Positions 36,494-45,933 of a stretch of DNA of 64,000 nt are shown one piece after another. The notes below the pieces were generated by a model, which saw nothing but the letters and a program-made list of their open reading frames with translations, ran no database searches and had not been told where the DNA came from. Source of the stretch: Pedobacter montanisoli (GTDB taxonomy: Bacteria > Bacteroidota > Bacteroidia > Sphingobacteriales > Sphingobacteriaceae); contig NZ_JALGBH010000001.1 of the NCBI RefSeq assembly GCF_022809115.1, positions 186,001 to 250,000 on the forward strand. The letters are read 5' to 3'. Both the position numbers and the translations under genes were made by a program. Position 1 is the first letter of the stretch, and each line of letters begins with the position of its first letter.

Positions 36494-38668
36494 ATGAAAC
36501 AGTTGTTGCTACTCTTATTTCTGCCTTTAACCTTATTTGCACAGAAATTAAGCCCAACCGAAATTGCTAATTTAGAAAAACAAGCAAAACAGGTACAGAT
36601 CATCAGAGATAAATGGGGAATACCGCACGTATATGGTAAAACAGATGCCGATGCCGTTTTTGGCCTCTTGTATGCACAATGCGAAGATGATTTTAAACGG
36701 GTAGAATTAAATTACATCGAAAAATTAGGGAGATTATCTGAAATTAATGGCGAAAAGGGCCTTTTTAACGACTTACAAATTCGTCTGTTAATTGATAGTA
36801 CCGATGCCATCGCCGATTATAAAAAAGCAGCGCCTTGGCTAAAAAAATTATTAGATGCTTACGCAAATGGCATCAATTATTATTTATATAAAAACCCACA
36901 GGTAAAACCTGCTTTATTAACCCGCTTTAAACCTTGGTATCCTTTTCTATGGACAGACGGCAGTATAGGCGCCATCAACACCGGTAACCTCACCGTTGCC
37001 GAACTTAAGCGCTTTTACACCAATGATCATCAACCCACAGCTTATATTCCTGAAATAAAAGATCAGCAAAGCGGCTCCAATGGGTTTGCTTTTGCACCTA
37101 AGGTTACCGAAAATGGCAAAGCTATTTTATATCTTAATCCGCATACCACTTTTTATTTCAGACCCGAAGTACAGATGCACAGTGATGAGGGTTTAAATGT
37201 TTATGGTGCGGTAACCTGGGGACAGTTTTTTGTGTACCAAGGCTTCAACGATTTCTGCGGATGGATGCATACCTCCAACAACGTAGATATTGCAGACATG
37301 TATGCTGAAAAGATTACCAAAACAGGGCAAAATCTTTTTTATGAATACGATGGAAAGAAACATCCTGTAAAAATCAAAAATATAGAAATCAGATATACTG
37401 AAAATGGCCAACTGAAATCTAAATCTTTTAAAACTTACTTTACCGTAAATGGACCCGTAATGGCCATAAGAGATGGTAAATGGATTACATTACGACACCA
37501 GAACAGAAACCCCGAAAGTTTGGTTCAAAGTTGGGTACGTACCAAATCAAAAAGCTTTGATGATTATAAAAAAGCAATGGATCTACGTGCCAACGGTTCA
37601 AACAATACCGTATATGCAGATGCAGCAGGTAATATTGCCTACTGGCATGGTAACTATATACCAATAAGAGATACCAAATACAATTGGGCTGAGGTAGTAG
37701 ATGGTTCTATATCGGCAACGGCATGGAAAGGTTTGCACCCGGTAAAAGAGAGCGTACATATTTACAATCCGGTAAATGGCTGGTTGCAAAACTGTAATTC
37801 CACTCCATTTACCGCTGCTGGAGCAAACAGTCCTAAAAAGAGCGATTACCCTAGCTATATGGCTCCAGATGGAGAGAACTTTAGAGGTGTATCGGCTTTA
37901 CGTTTGCTAAATAGGCCCGTTAAATATAATATGAATAAAGTGATTGCCATGGGATATGACACCTATCTATCGGCATTTGAAGTTTTGCTACCTGCACTGA
38001 TTAAAGCTTATGATGCCTTGCCTGAAACCGACAGTCTGAAAAACGCTTTAAAAGAGCCTGTTAATACCTTAAGAAAATGGGATTATTACAGTGCCGAAAA
38101 TTCTGTTGCAGCTGCTTTGGCTATGGAATGGGCTCCTCGCTTAAACAGCATGATACAAAAGGTATATATCGACCCTGAAGAGAAAGATCAGGTTACCTCT
38201 ACCATTACGTTTGCTAAAACCGCAAAACCTGCAGATTTATTGATACCTCTAAAAGCCACCATTAATAATTTAAACCAGCGTTTTGGCAAATGGCAGGTAA
38301 GTTGGGGCGAAATAAACCGCTTTCAACGTTTAACGGGTAATATAGATGAGCAATATGATGACAATGCGCCAAGTTTGCCTGTAGCTTTTGGTTCGGGCAT
38401 TTGGGGACAGCTACCCTCTTTTAGAAGCAGTATGTTCAAAACCAATAAACGTTATGGAACAAGTGGTAACAGTTTTGTATGTGTGGTAGAATTTGGCGAC
38501 AAAATAAAAGCAAAATCTGTTTTAGCAGGCGGAAACAGCGGAGATCCTAAGTCTAAGCATTTTAACGATCAGGCGCTGATGTACAGCAAAGGACAGTTTA
38601 AAGATATCTACTTTTATAAAGAAGATGTGCTGAAAAACGCAGAGCGTACTTACAGACCAGGAGAATAA
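36494..38668 (+). CDS. Penicillin acylase / AHL acylase family Ntn hydrolase
   Basis: A 724-residue periplasmic enzyme precursor. The signal peptide is MKQLLLLLFLPLTLFAQ, which fixes the start at the ATG 27 bases inside the longest frame. Family motifs include IIRDKWGIPHVYGKTDADA near the N-terminus and the autoprocessing site SGSNGFAF, where Ser195 is expected to become the N-terminal nucleophile of the beta chain after cleavage. The alpha chain of about 175 residues fits the PvdQ/QuiP-like group that removes acyl chains from homoserine lactones or siderophore precursors; penicillin-type substrates are also possible. The C-terminal half contains GNSFVCVVEFGD and GGNSGDPKSKHFNDQ, typical late motifs. 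Convergent terminator follows. Confidence 0.93.
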   Translation: MKQLLLLLFLPLTLFAQKLSPTEIANLEKQAKQVQIIRDKWGIPHVYGKTDADAVFGLLYAQCEDDFKRVELNYIEKLGRLSEINGEKGLFNDLQIRLLIDSTDAIADYKKAAPWLKKLLDAYANGINYYLYKNPQVKPALLTRFKPWYPFLWTDGSIGAINTGNLTVAELKRFYTNDHQPTAYIPEIKDQQSGSNGFAFAPKVTENGKAILYLNPHTTFYFRPEVQMHSDEGLNVYGAVTWGQFFVYQGFNDFCGWMHTSNNVDIADMYAEKITKTGQNLFYEYDGKKHPVKIKNIEIRYTENGQLKSKSFKTYFTVNGPVMAIRDGKWITLRHQNRNPESLVQSWVRTKSKSFDDYKKAMDLRANGSNNTVYADAAGNIAYWHGNYIPIRDTKYNWAEVVDGSISATAWKGLHPVKESVHIYNPVNGWLQNCNSTPFTAAGANSPKKSDYPSYMAPDGENFRGVSALRLLNRPVKYNMNKVIAMGYDTYLSAFEVLLPALIKAYDALPETDSLKNALKEPVNTLRKWDYYSAENSVAAALAMEWAPRLNSMIQKVYIDPEEKDQVTSTITFAKTAKPADLLIPLKATINNLNQRFGKWQVSWGEINRFQRLTGNIDEQYDDNAPSLPVAFGSGIWGQLPSFRSSMFKTNKRYGTSGNSFVCVVEFGDKIKAKSVLAGGNSGDPKSKHFNDQALMYSKGQFKDIYFYKEDVLKNAERTYRPGE

Positions 38669-38679
38669 TTAAAGCACAG

Positions 38680-38721
38680 GCGTTTGTCTAAATTGAAGTT
38701 CATAAGGATTTAGGCAAACGC
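38680..38721. terminator. Bidirectional terminator between convergent genes
   Basis: Arms GCGTTTGTCTAAAT (38680-38693) and ATTTAGGCAAACGC (38708-38721) pair over 14 positions with one G-U around a 14-base loop. It fills the gap between the acylase gene (plus) and the DUF1345 gene (minus), and A/T-rich sequence flanks both sides. Confidence 0.75.
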
Positions 38722-38725
38722 TTTA

Positions 38726-39397
38726 TTATCCTGCAATACCAGCCGCAGCATTAATGGTAAGTGCTATGATACAGGTATTGAATACGAAAGAAATTACACT
38801 GTGCCATAAAGTTAACCTTCTCATCTTACGGGTGGTTACATCTATATCAGACACCTGAAATGTCATGCCTATTACCAGCGAGTGGTAAGCAAAGTCAATG
38901 AAATCAGGCTCATCATCATGCGGAAACTTTAAACCTCCTTGTATTTTATTACCATGTAACTCATAATACAAATGTGCATAGCGTATGGTATAAATGGTAT
39001 GTACTAAAAACCAGCTTAAAAACATACCTAACATACCTAAAACAAGATATAACCAGGCATGACTTTCGTTCACTTTAGCTTTGCCTACTAAAATGAACAC
39101 AGCGAGTAATCCCGCAAAGGTTGCAAGTAATACCACCAAGAAAATAGCAGCCCTACCCCCATCCTCAATATTTGCATGTTGCTGTGTTTGTTTAGGTGTG
39201 GTATGATTAAAAATCCACCAACTGGTAGCAATCTGCACAGCACAAAACATAATCCATCCGGCCATAAGCCTACTGATCAGATCAAGATCAAACATTTCGC
39301 TGATAAAAAACGTGAATATGCCGCAAGCAACACTTATGGCAAAGCGTTCTCCGGCTTTCTGTTTTTGTATTTTGCTCAATCCTGATGTATTTTTCAT
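38726..39397 (-). CDS. DUF1345 membrane protein
   Basis: This 223-residue protein has about five hydrophobic helices. The C-terminal DFAYHSLVIGMTFQVSDIDV followed by TTRKMRRLTLWHSVISFVFN and ALTINAAAG is a clear DUF1345 signature, and IRYAHLYYEL in the middle agrees. The family is widespread and has no established function. It lies 1 base after the methyltransferase gene on the minus strand, so the two probably share a transcript; no functional link is apparent from sequence. Confidence 0.9.
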   Translation of the reverse strand: MKNTSGLSKIQKQKAGERFAISVACGIFTFFISEMFDLDLISRLMAGWIMFCAVQIATSWWIFNHTTPKQTQQHANIEDGGRAAIFLVVLLATFAGLLAVFILVGKAKVNESHAWLYLVLGMLGMFLSWFLVHTIYTIRYAHLYYELHGNKIQGGLKFPHDDEPDFIDFAYHSLVIGMTFQVSDIDVTTRKMRRLTLWHSVISFVFNTCIIALTINAAAGIAG

Positions 39398-39398
39398 A

Positions 39399-40181
39399 TC
39401 AGTACTTTAACTTAAAATGTTCTTTAGCCTGTCCTTTTCTAAAATAAACCAGCCCGATCCAAAACAAATCTACGGTTACAGTCACTTCTGGATGTGCCTT
39501 AATCTCAGCCCATGCTTCTTTCATACCCTGGCTCCAGTAAATATCATCAAAAATAAGCAGGGTATTATCATGAATCTTAGGCAAACACCAGTTAAAATAA
39601 TTTAACGTAGCCTGTTTGGTATGGTTTCCATCTATGTACACAAAATCTAATTTTTCTCTTGCTGCAATGGCGTTTGGTAATAGATCATCAAAGTTACCTA
39701 CCTGCAACTCTATATTGCTTAATTGCAATTCCTTAAAGTTTTGTGCGGCAATAGCAGCGGTTTGCGGGCAGCCTTCAATGGTTAAAATATCTGCTTCAGG
39801 ACACGCTTTTGACAGATATGCTGTTGTAATACCCAAACAAGTACCCAGCTCTATGATATTTTTCGGGTTATGATCCTTTGCCAACCTATAAATAAGCTGA
39901 GCCAAACGAGGTGTTTTTAAGGCGTTTTTTGCAATCTGCTTAACTTTTTTTGTACGGTTTTTATTAAGATGAGAGCCTGCACCTAAATCGGTAACAGTTA
40001 TCAGTCTATCGTCATTTAACAGCTTTTTACGCTGTGTTTCTATTTGCTCATATTCGTTTTTCTCTGAAAAATCGTAAATTACCTCATCTGCCAGTTTGTA
40101 AACAAAAGGCGAATGTGTTCCATGTCTGCTTTTTGCTGTTAAACGGTGCTTAAAAAAATCTGTAAGGAAAGTTAAAACCAT
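39399..40181 (-). CDS. Class I SAM-dependent methyltransferase
   Basis: A 260-residue predicted methyltransferase. The Rossmann SAM site is seen in NIIELGTCLGITTAYLSKA (motif I), followed by DILTIEGCP (acidic ribose-binding Glu), LDFVYIDGNHT (motif II with the DGNH typical of O-methyltransferase-like proteins) and LLIFDDIYWSQGM. Substrate is unknown. The start at 40181 (MVLTFLTDFFKHRL) gives a family-like N-terminus; an ATG at 40214 is also possible, but the longest frame to 40310 would run over the divergent neighbour. The divergent gene begins at 40219, leaving only about 37 bases between them. Confidence 0.85.
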   Translation of the reverse strand: MVLTFLTDFFKHRLTAKSRHGTHSPFVYKLADEVIYDFSEKNEYEQIETQRKKLLNDDRLITVTDLGAGSHLNKNRTKKVKQIAKNALKTPRLAQLIYRLAKDHNPKNIIELGTCLGITTAYLSKACPEADILTIEGCPQTAAIAAQNFKELQLSNIELQVGNFDDLLPNAIAAREKLDFVYIDGNHTKQATLNYFNWCLPKIHDNTLLIFDDIYWSQGMKEAWAEIKAHPEVTVTVDLFWIGLVYFRKGQAKEHFKLKY

Positions 40182-40218
40182 AAACAAAAGTAAAGACTGA
40201 ACTTGTAATTGCATAATA

Positions 40219-41082
40219 ATGAAAAATTTTGCTGAGATAGATGCGTTGGTAAGATTGCTTGATGATCCTGATGAAGAGGTTTTTAAGCATGTTGAGGAGC
40301 GGCTGATCAATTATGGCAGCGAGGTAGTTTCTTATCTGGAAAACGTGTGGGAAAAGTCTTTGGATACTATAATGCAAGATCGCATTGAGAACATTGTGCA
40401 CACCATACAGTTTAACAATGTAAAACTAGATCTGAGTTTATGGTATCAAAGTGGTGCTTTTGATTTGTTACAAGGCGCTTTGATTATTAATCGTTACCAA
40501 TACCCAGATCTTGACGAGCAACATGTAATTAATCAGATAGAAGATATTAAACGTGAGATTTGGATGAGCCTGCAATATGAGATGAGCTCTATTGAAAAAA
40601 TAAAGCTGATTAATCATGTTTTCTATACCCAGTTTGGATTTAGCGGCAACACCAAAAACCACCATGATCCGCAAAATTCTTACATCAGTCAGGTATTAGA
40701 TAGCAAGAGAGGAAATCAGATTTCTTTGGCTATTATCTATGCTACTTTAGCGCAAAAACTTGATATTCCGGTTTATGGAGTAAACCTGCCACAGCACTTT
40801 ATTTTAGGTTATATAGATGAGACCAATCCCGATAAGGAAAAGGCTGTATTATTTTACATCAACGCGTTTAACAAAGGTGCTATTTTTGGTAAACATGATG
40901 TTGACCAGTTTTTACGCCAGCTTAATTTAGAACCGCAGCCGGGGTTTTATGCACCTTGCAGCAATGCAGAAATTGTACGCCGCATCATCAGAAACCTGGT
41001 TTCTGCTTATGAAAACTTGGGCGCAGCAGAAAAGGTTGCTGAATTGAAAGAATTGCAGGAGATCTTGTCTGAAGGAATCTGA
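40219..41082 (+). CDS. SirB1-type transglutaminase-like protein
   Basis: This 287-residue cytoplasmic protein matches the SirB1 / transglutaminase-like family. Residues 1-60 form a helical repeat-like start (ALVRLLDDPDEEVFKHVEERL) resembling HEAT repeats. The core contains the family strings SYISQVLDSKRGNQISLAII followed by YATLAQKLDIPVYGVNLPQHF. SirB1 proteins lack the catalytic cysteine of true transglutaminases, and none is seen at the expected place here (GNQISLAI). The molecular role is unknown. It is transcribed divergently from the methyltransferase and convergently with the GH31 gene. Confidence 0.85.
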   Translation: MKNFAEIDALVRLLDDPDEEVFKHVEERLINYGSEVVSYLENVWEKSLDTIMQDRIENIVHTIQFNNVKLDLSLWYQSGAFDLLQGALIINRYQYPDLDEQHVINQIEDIKREIWMSLQYEMSSIEKIKLINHVFYTQFGFSGNTKNHHDPQNSYISQVLDSKRGNQISLAIIYATLAQKLDIPVYGVNLPQHFILGYIDETNPDKEKAVLFYINAFNKGAIFGKHDVDQFLRQLNLEPQPGFYAPCSNAEIVRRIIRNLVSAYENLGAAEKVAELKELQEILSEGI

Positions 41083-41109
41083 TTCTACCATCCTGCAAAA
41101 TATTTGATC

Positions 41110-44100
41110 TTAAAACTTAATCACGTTCAGTGCCTTATCAACCAAAAATCCTTGCGTAACTTTTAAATCAAACGAAGCTTTACGTTTAGCTTTAAACCTG
41201 ATGATAAACAGGTCTTGTGCACCTTCTAAAGTTTCCTTATTTCCTGTATTCACAAAAGTTGGGTATAAAACCTTATCGCCATTGGTATGCAACCTATCGT
41301 TGGTAAAGTTGTCCATTTCTTTCATGTTTAGGGATTTTATACCTACAAATTCAAAATCCTGGTTAGCATAAGGAAGCGCAAAACTCAAAGCATTTACGGC
41401 TTTTAGTCCTGATCCTTTTACAGTAATCTCTACTATTTCATCTTTATTGTAAACAGGTTTATTTCCGGTAAATTCTATTTTACCTTCTATTTTCTCTGCT
41501 CCGGATTTTGCTCCTCCATCAAGCTGTATAGCTACTACCGAAATATCATAGGCATCTATTATTCCGTTATGGTTGATATCTCCATTGCTAATGTAACCTT
41601 CAAAGTCAGCATCGCCTTTACGTAATCCGGTATAATTTGTATAAGAAATTAGGTCGTTATGGTCTATTTTTCTATCGTTATTGATATCTCCCGGCAAATA
41701 GCTTTCTGTACCCGGTACTTTAAATACGTAAAGCTCACGACCTGAACCATAGCCGCCAACGCCCTCAGTCAGGGCAATTTTTAGATAATGTACACTAGGA
41801 TGCTCAGAGAAATTAAACACCTTTACTTTATCATCTCTTTCCCAGTTAAATGCTCCGGCTTCTGTCCAGGTTTCTTTATCGTTACTGTAATAAACGGTAC
41901 CTTTTAGCCAGATCCCATTGCCTCTTCCACTACGTGGTAAATAATGCAGTTTATCCAGCTTATTAATGGTTTTCAAATCTATGACCAGATCAAACGGAAC
42001 AGCTTTAGCTCCCCATTTGGTATGCCACATACTGGCTTCATCAAAATCAAAAAGATTTTCTATTTCTTCTCCCTCTTGGTTTTGAGCAGTGGTTTGTGCT
42101 GTAATGCCCTTAATAGCAAATTGTAAAGGATTTACTTTTGTTTTCGCATTTATAGTAACCCATTCTGACGCTCCGCTCCTGTTCACAGCTCTTAACTTAA
42201 AAGTATAGCTTGTTTCGGGTTCTAAACCTTCAAATAAAAAGCTTGTATCTTTGATATGGGTATAGCGCATCTGGTTAAAATCAATCTCATAATAATCTGC
42301 ATTGCTTACCTTATCCCAGCTTGGTTTTAGAGTATAAGCTTCTGTGTTGGCATCAGAAATCAATGCATTTTGAGGAATGCTCAATGTTCCTATTGATTTC
42401 TTCAAATGATCTGCAGGATTAAACTGATATCCCGAAATACTTAACGTTATTGGTGTTGCAGTAATATCTACTGCATTTACTTTAACCCATAACTGAGGGT
42501 TTTTAGTAATGGCTACCTTTTCAAATTCACTGCCTTTTGTAGCAAATTCATTAAAATTAGGATGTGCATTATAGTAAAATACATTCTGACCTTTTGTAAA
42601 ATCATCTATATTGCTTACTTCTCTTAATTTAATGTTCTTACTACCTGCTTTAACCGCTATTTGTTTGGGTTTCTCGGTAATATTTACTTTAAACCAGGTT
42701 GATTTATTTTTTACAAAATCATCAAAATTACCTTTGGTTGTTTGAACGGTTATAACTGCTGTCTGCTGGCTCAGATTACTTTCAATCAAGGTTGTGGCAC
42801 CTTGGCCTTTTTTATAATTTTCGGTTTTCCCATCATCATCATAAGCTGTAAAGCTGCTTTTACCATATGGGTAAAGCTCGTATGTACGGGTATGCTCATC
42901 AATATCTTTCACATGGTTATTGGGGTTAACCATTGGAATAATCGCACCTGCTTTTACAAATATGGGTAATTTCCATAAAGGCGCATCAAAACTGTTGATG
43001 ATCACACCGCCTTCATATTTTTCACCTGTGAAATAATCATACCATGTACCTTTTGGCAGATATATGTTGTGACGGATGTCATTCCCTTTTTGGTCAGCCT
43101 GTGTTGGCTGATAAATAGGTGCTACCAGAAAATAAGGCCCGTACATAAATTGATATTGCGTGGCGATACCCGATGTGTAAGCATTTTGATCTGCTAAAAA
43201 CATAGCCCTAATGATAGGCAAACCTGTCACAGCTGCTTTGGCTATGCTGTAGGTATAAGGCAATAAAGCCGACTTAAGCTTTAAATAGTTACGGTTAATA
43301 GAGCTTACCGGCTCGCCCAATGCTTGCGGATATTTTTCATTGGTTCCCCATCCATCCATATTCAACTGCATGGGTGTAAAAGTTTTCCATTGAAAATCGC
43401 GTGTATTTACCACAGGGTTTTGTCCACCAAAAATACCATCCATATCTGAAGTGATATTTGGCTGACCCGAAAGCCCTGAACCAATATAAGTTGGGATATG
43501 GAAACGGATATATTCCCACACACCTCCGGTCTGATCACCCGACCATACGCTTGCATAACGTTGCGTACCGGCCCAGCCATCAAGTGAAATGATAAAAGGT
43601 CTTGCATGATTTCCATACTCAGGCATAATCTTTCCTACATCTGCTACTCCATTTAAACCAAAGGAATAACCAGCACCTACCCAAGCCACATCTGTTTTTA
43701 ATACTCTTACACCTGCATCTCTTACTTCTTTTATGATGTCGCGCTGTAAAAGCGGACTGATACCTTCTTTAGGATGCAAATCTGATTGTGTCCATAAACC
43801 AATTTCTACTCCATTTTTACGGGCGTATTCACCAAAGCTTTTTAGATTTTGGATATTGCCATCCAAACTTTCTGTTTGCCCGTATCCTGCACCATAACCG
43901 TCATTAGGCAATATCCAGCCCAAAGGCATGTCATTTTTTTGATAACGATCTATAACTGCTCGTGCAGAAAACTGGTAATTGTTTTTTTCACCATTCAGCG
44001 ATTCTTTAATACCGCCATTGTCCTTCTGGCTTTCCTTGTATTTTTTGCCGTCTTCAAATAAAATCCCTTTCTCGTCTTCTTTCCAGTAATCGCGGTTATA

Positions 44101-44940
44101 AGCGTTCAGATGTCCCTGATAAAAAGCAAATTTTGGCAACAGTACAGGATTACCAGTTAGCTGGTAAAAATCATTTAGTAAAGCTGCTGGTTGCTGGTTT
44201 ACCATAAAGAACACATCTAAGTAATTGGTTTCATGGTAAGCTTTTACAACTGATTTATTTTTTGAGCCAAAATCATATTTACCTTTTTTAAAAGTGTACC
44301 ACATTAAGCCATATCCCTGAGTTGACCAATAAAACGGTGTTGGAGAAGCTACTCCTCCATCTGTCCAACTGTTTTGGTTTTCAATGGCAATCATTTTTCC
44401 TTTATGAGAAAAACGGCCATTTTGTACGCCTCCTCCATAAAAATATTCATCTGGTTTAGCTTTAAGGCTTAAGCTAACTTTGTTGCTCTCAAATAAAACC
44501 GGTTCGGCTTCTTCTAAAACTACTTTTTTTGTTTGGAGATCAACCAATTTAAAGAGCGTATTGGCTTTATTAAAACTTAGGCTAATACTTGGTGTGCTGA
44601 TTAAAATCTCATGCCCGTTATCTGTTAAGTTTAAGTTTGAAACAGGTTTACGGGGCTGATCAACTAAAATCTGTGCTTCGGGCTTGGCCTGCGGAGCTCT
44701 CATGTTTCCTCCACTATTATCTTGAAAAAGCCTGAAAATATGATTACCATAAAAATCGACCAGAAGTTTATGCTGATTGGTCAGAGTAAGTTCTACCGTA
44801 GTTGCACCTGATTTTTTTGCACTAACAATTCCATGGGTTTGTGCATACAGGGATTGCCCCTGTAGCATTACAAGGCTTGTTAACAGAATTACAACATTAA
44901 GAGAGCTTATATGTCTGAATAGTCTTAATACTTTATTCAT
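41110..44940 (-). CDS. Modular GH31 glycosidase with dockerin-like and cohesin-like modules
   Basis: A 1276-residue exported glycoside hydrolase with a signal peptide ending SLYAQ. The family 31 barrel carries the predicted nucleophile Asp417 in LKTDVAWVGAGYSFG and the acid/base Asp469 in VWSGDQTGG, 52 residues apart as is usual. The nucleophile context is like that of the GH31 subfamily containing alpha-N-acetylgalactosaminidases, so that activity is my first guess; alpha-galactosidase or alpha-glucosidase activity is not excluded. After the catalytic part come a fibronectin III module (about 865-945), an F5/8C-like carbohydrate-binding module (about 960-1085), a two-EF-hand dockerin-like module near 1090-1150 (GDINNDRKIDHNDL, GDINHNGIIDAYDI), and a cohesin-like C-terminal domain. 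It is an isolated gene with no sugar transporter beside it. Confidence 0.93.
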   Translation of the reverse strand: MNKVLRLFRHISSLNVVILLTSLVMLQGQSLYAQTHGIVSAKKSGATTVELTLTNQHKLLVDFYGNHIFRLFQDNSGGNMRAPQAKPEAQILVDQPRKPVSNLNLTDNGHEILISTPSISLSFNKANTLFKLVDLQTKKVVLEEAEPVLFESNKVSLSLKAKPDEYFYGGGVQNGRFSHKGKMIAIENQNSWTDGGVASPTPFYWSTQGYGLMWYTFKKGKYDFGSKNKSVVKAYHETNYLDVFFMVNQQPAALLNDFYQLTGNPVLLPKFAFYQGHLNAYNRDYWKEDEKGILFEDGKKYKESQKDNGGIKESLNGEKNNYQFSARAVIDRYQKNDMPLGWILPNDGYGAGYGQTESLDGNIQNLKSFGEYARKNGVEIGLWTQSDLHPKEGISPLLQRDIIKEVRDAGVRVLKTDVAWVGAGYSFGLNGVADVGKIMPEYGNHARPFIISLDGWAGTQRYASVWSGDQTGGVWEYIRFHIPTYIGSGLSGQPNITSDMDGIFGGQNPVVNTRDFQWKTFTPMQLNMDGWGTNEKYPQALGEPVSSINRNYLKLKSALLPYTYSIAKAAVTGLPIIRAMFLADQNAYTSGIATQYQFMYGPYFLVAPIYQPTQADQKGNDIRHNIYLPKGTWYDYFTGEKYEGGVIINSFDAPLWKLPIFVKAGAIIPMVNPNNHVKDIDEHTRTYELYPYGKSSFTAYDDDGKTENYKKGQGATTLIESNLSQQTAVITVQTTKGNFDDFVKNKSTWFKVNITEKPKQIAVKAGSKNIKLREVSNIDDFTKGQNVFYYNAHPNFNEFATKGSEFEKVAITKNPQLWVKVNAVDITATPITLSISGYQFNPADHLKKSIGTLSIPQNALISDANTEAYTLKPSWDKVSNADYYEIDFNQMRYTHIKDTSFLFEGLEPETSYTFKLRAVNRSGASEWVTINAKTKVNPLQFAIKGITAQTTAQNQEGEEIENLFDFDEASMWHTKWGAKAVPFDLVIDLKTINKLDKLHYLPRSGRGNGIWLKGTVYYSNDKETWTEAGAFNWERDDKVKVFNFSEHPSVHYLKIALTEGVGGYGSGRELYVFKVPGTESYLPGDINNDRKIDHNDLISYTNYTGLRKGDADFEGYISNGDINHNGIIDAYDISVVAIQLDGGAKSGAEKIEGKIEFTGNKPVYNKDEIVEITVKGSGLKAVNALSFALPYANQDFEFVGIKSLNMKEMDNFTNDRLHTNGDKVLYPTFVNTGNKETLEGAQDLFIIRFKAKRKASFDLKVTQGFLVDKALNVIKF

Positions 44941-45066
44941 TGTATTAGGTTATAAGTTATCCGGAATGAGATTATGATTAAATCATTAGCGGGATAAAAG
45001 TACATAAAGTGTGCTTTTAAAACATCACATGATTGATTACATCAGCTGAAAATTATTAATTTATTA

Positions 45067-45095
45067 AAATAATTATTGTTTAACAATAATTATTT
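45067..45095. promoter_or_regulatory. Perfect 29-bp palindrome, candidate operator
   Basis: The half-site AAATAATTATTGTT (45067-45080) is exactly mirrored by AACAATAATTATTT (45082-45095) around a single T at 45081. It overlaps the predicted -33 element of the DUF2975/HTH/ABC cassette promoter. A Cro-type regulator is the second gene of the cassette, making autoregulation through this site plausible. Confidence 0.6.
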
Positions 45096-45104
45096 ATACA
45101 TTTG
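45076..45104 (+). promoter_or_regulatory. Predicted promoter of the DUF2975-HTH-ABC-M1 cassette
   Basis: TTG at 45076-45078 and TACATTTG at 45097-45104 match the Bacteroidota -33 and -7 elements with 18-base spacing. The start codon of the first gene at 45131 lies 26 bases after the -7 box. The rest of the 190-base divergent gap, on the GH31 side, shows no clear promoter. Confidence 0.6.
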
Positions 45105-45130
45105 CAATAACAATTTTTAGACAAACTTTC

Positions 45131-45646
45131 ATGAACCCATCTGTGAAACTTATTTCAAAGCTACTGTATTACATTTTTATGGTAATTTCAGCAGTGTATT
45201 TCCTTATTACCGCTTACGCAACTTTTTGCCTGAGCACAGGTCTTCGGTTAAATATTATCGATGAAAAGAAATTTGCCATTCTATGGCCTTTTTCAAGTAA
45301 ACCTTTCTTGCTGGGCGATTATAACCTACCTTATATCTTATTTGATTTTATTTTGATCTTAGGGTTTTATGGCTTATTCTTTCTGCTTACGGCCAATGTA
45401 TTTAAACTATTTTTTCAACCTAAGTTATTTACACTTAAAGGCATCAGGCAGTTGAAGTGGTTTTATCTACTTAACCTTATTTTGCCAGGTACATGCATGG
45501 TTTTAGCCCACTTATTCAGTTACATTGAAGAAGGTATAGAAATGCTGGTGGTTATTCACTTCATTTTAGGCATATTTGCCTATTTCCTTGCAGCCATCTT
45601 TAGTCAGGGAGTTAAATTACAGAACGAACAGGATTTATTTATATAG
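45131..45646 (+). CDS. DUF2975 membrane protein
   Basis: A 171-residue protein with four predicted helices (about 10-32, 65-88, 105-128, 135-160), matching DUF2975 in size and layout. DUF2975 genes are typically followed directly by a small Cro/C1-type regulator of the YozG group, and here that regulator starts 2 bases after this stop. Function is unknown; a natural suggestion is that the membrane protein controls the activity of the regulator. It is the first gene of a four-gene cassette with its own promoter and palindrome. Confidence 0.8.
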   Translation: MNPSVKLISKLLYYIFMVISAVYFLITAYATFCLSTGLRLNIIDEKKFAILWPFSSKPFLLGDYNLPYILFDFILILGFYGLFFLLTANVFKLFFQPKLFTLKGIRQLKWFYLLNLILPGTCMVLAHLFSYIEEGIEMLVVIHFILGIFAYFLAAIFSQGVKLQNEQDLFI

Positions 45647-45648
45647 CT

Positions 45649-45858
45649 ATGCCAATTATTGTAAATGTAGATGTAATGCTGGCCAAACGTAAAATGCAAA
45701 GCAAAGAATTGGCAGAGAAATTAGGGATTACCCAGGCTAATCTTTCCATTCTGAAAACGGGAAAAGCAAAAGGAGTAAGATTTGATACACTCGAGGCCAT
45801 CTGTGAGATACTAGATTGTCAGCCCGGAGATATTTTAGAATACCAAAAAGAGCAATAA
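45649..45858 (+). CDS. Small Cro/C1-type (YozG-like) transcriptional regulator
   Basis: This 69-residue protein is essentially one helix-turn-helix domain: MLAKRKMQSKELAEKLGITQ leads into ANLSILKTGKAKGVRFDTL, with the recognition helix around ITQANLSILKTGK, and ends with the conserved LDCQPGDILEYQ of the YozG group. It has no ligand or oligomerisation domain. Two bases separate it from the DUF2975 gene upstream, and 75 bases from the ABC ATPase start downstream. The likely target is the palindrome at 45067-45095. Confidence 0.92.
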   Translation: MPIIVNVDVMLAKRKMQSKELAEKLGITQANLSILKTGKAKGVRFDTLEAICEILDCQPGDILEYQKEQ

Positions 45859-45933
45859 TCCACAACACATATCAATTAAAAAAAGCGACAGAAATGTTGC
45901 CTGGAATTGTATTACCTAAATTTTAAACAAACC

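Noticed and set aside
40182-40310. Longer N-terminus of the methyltransferase
   Set aside because: It would run across the start of the divergent SirB1-type gene and adds a Ser-rich, non-family sequence.
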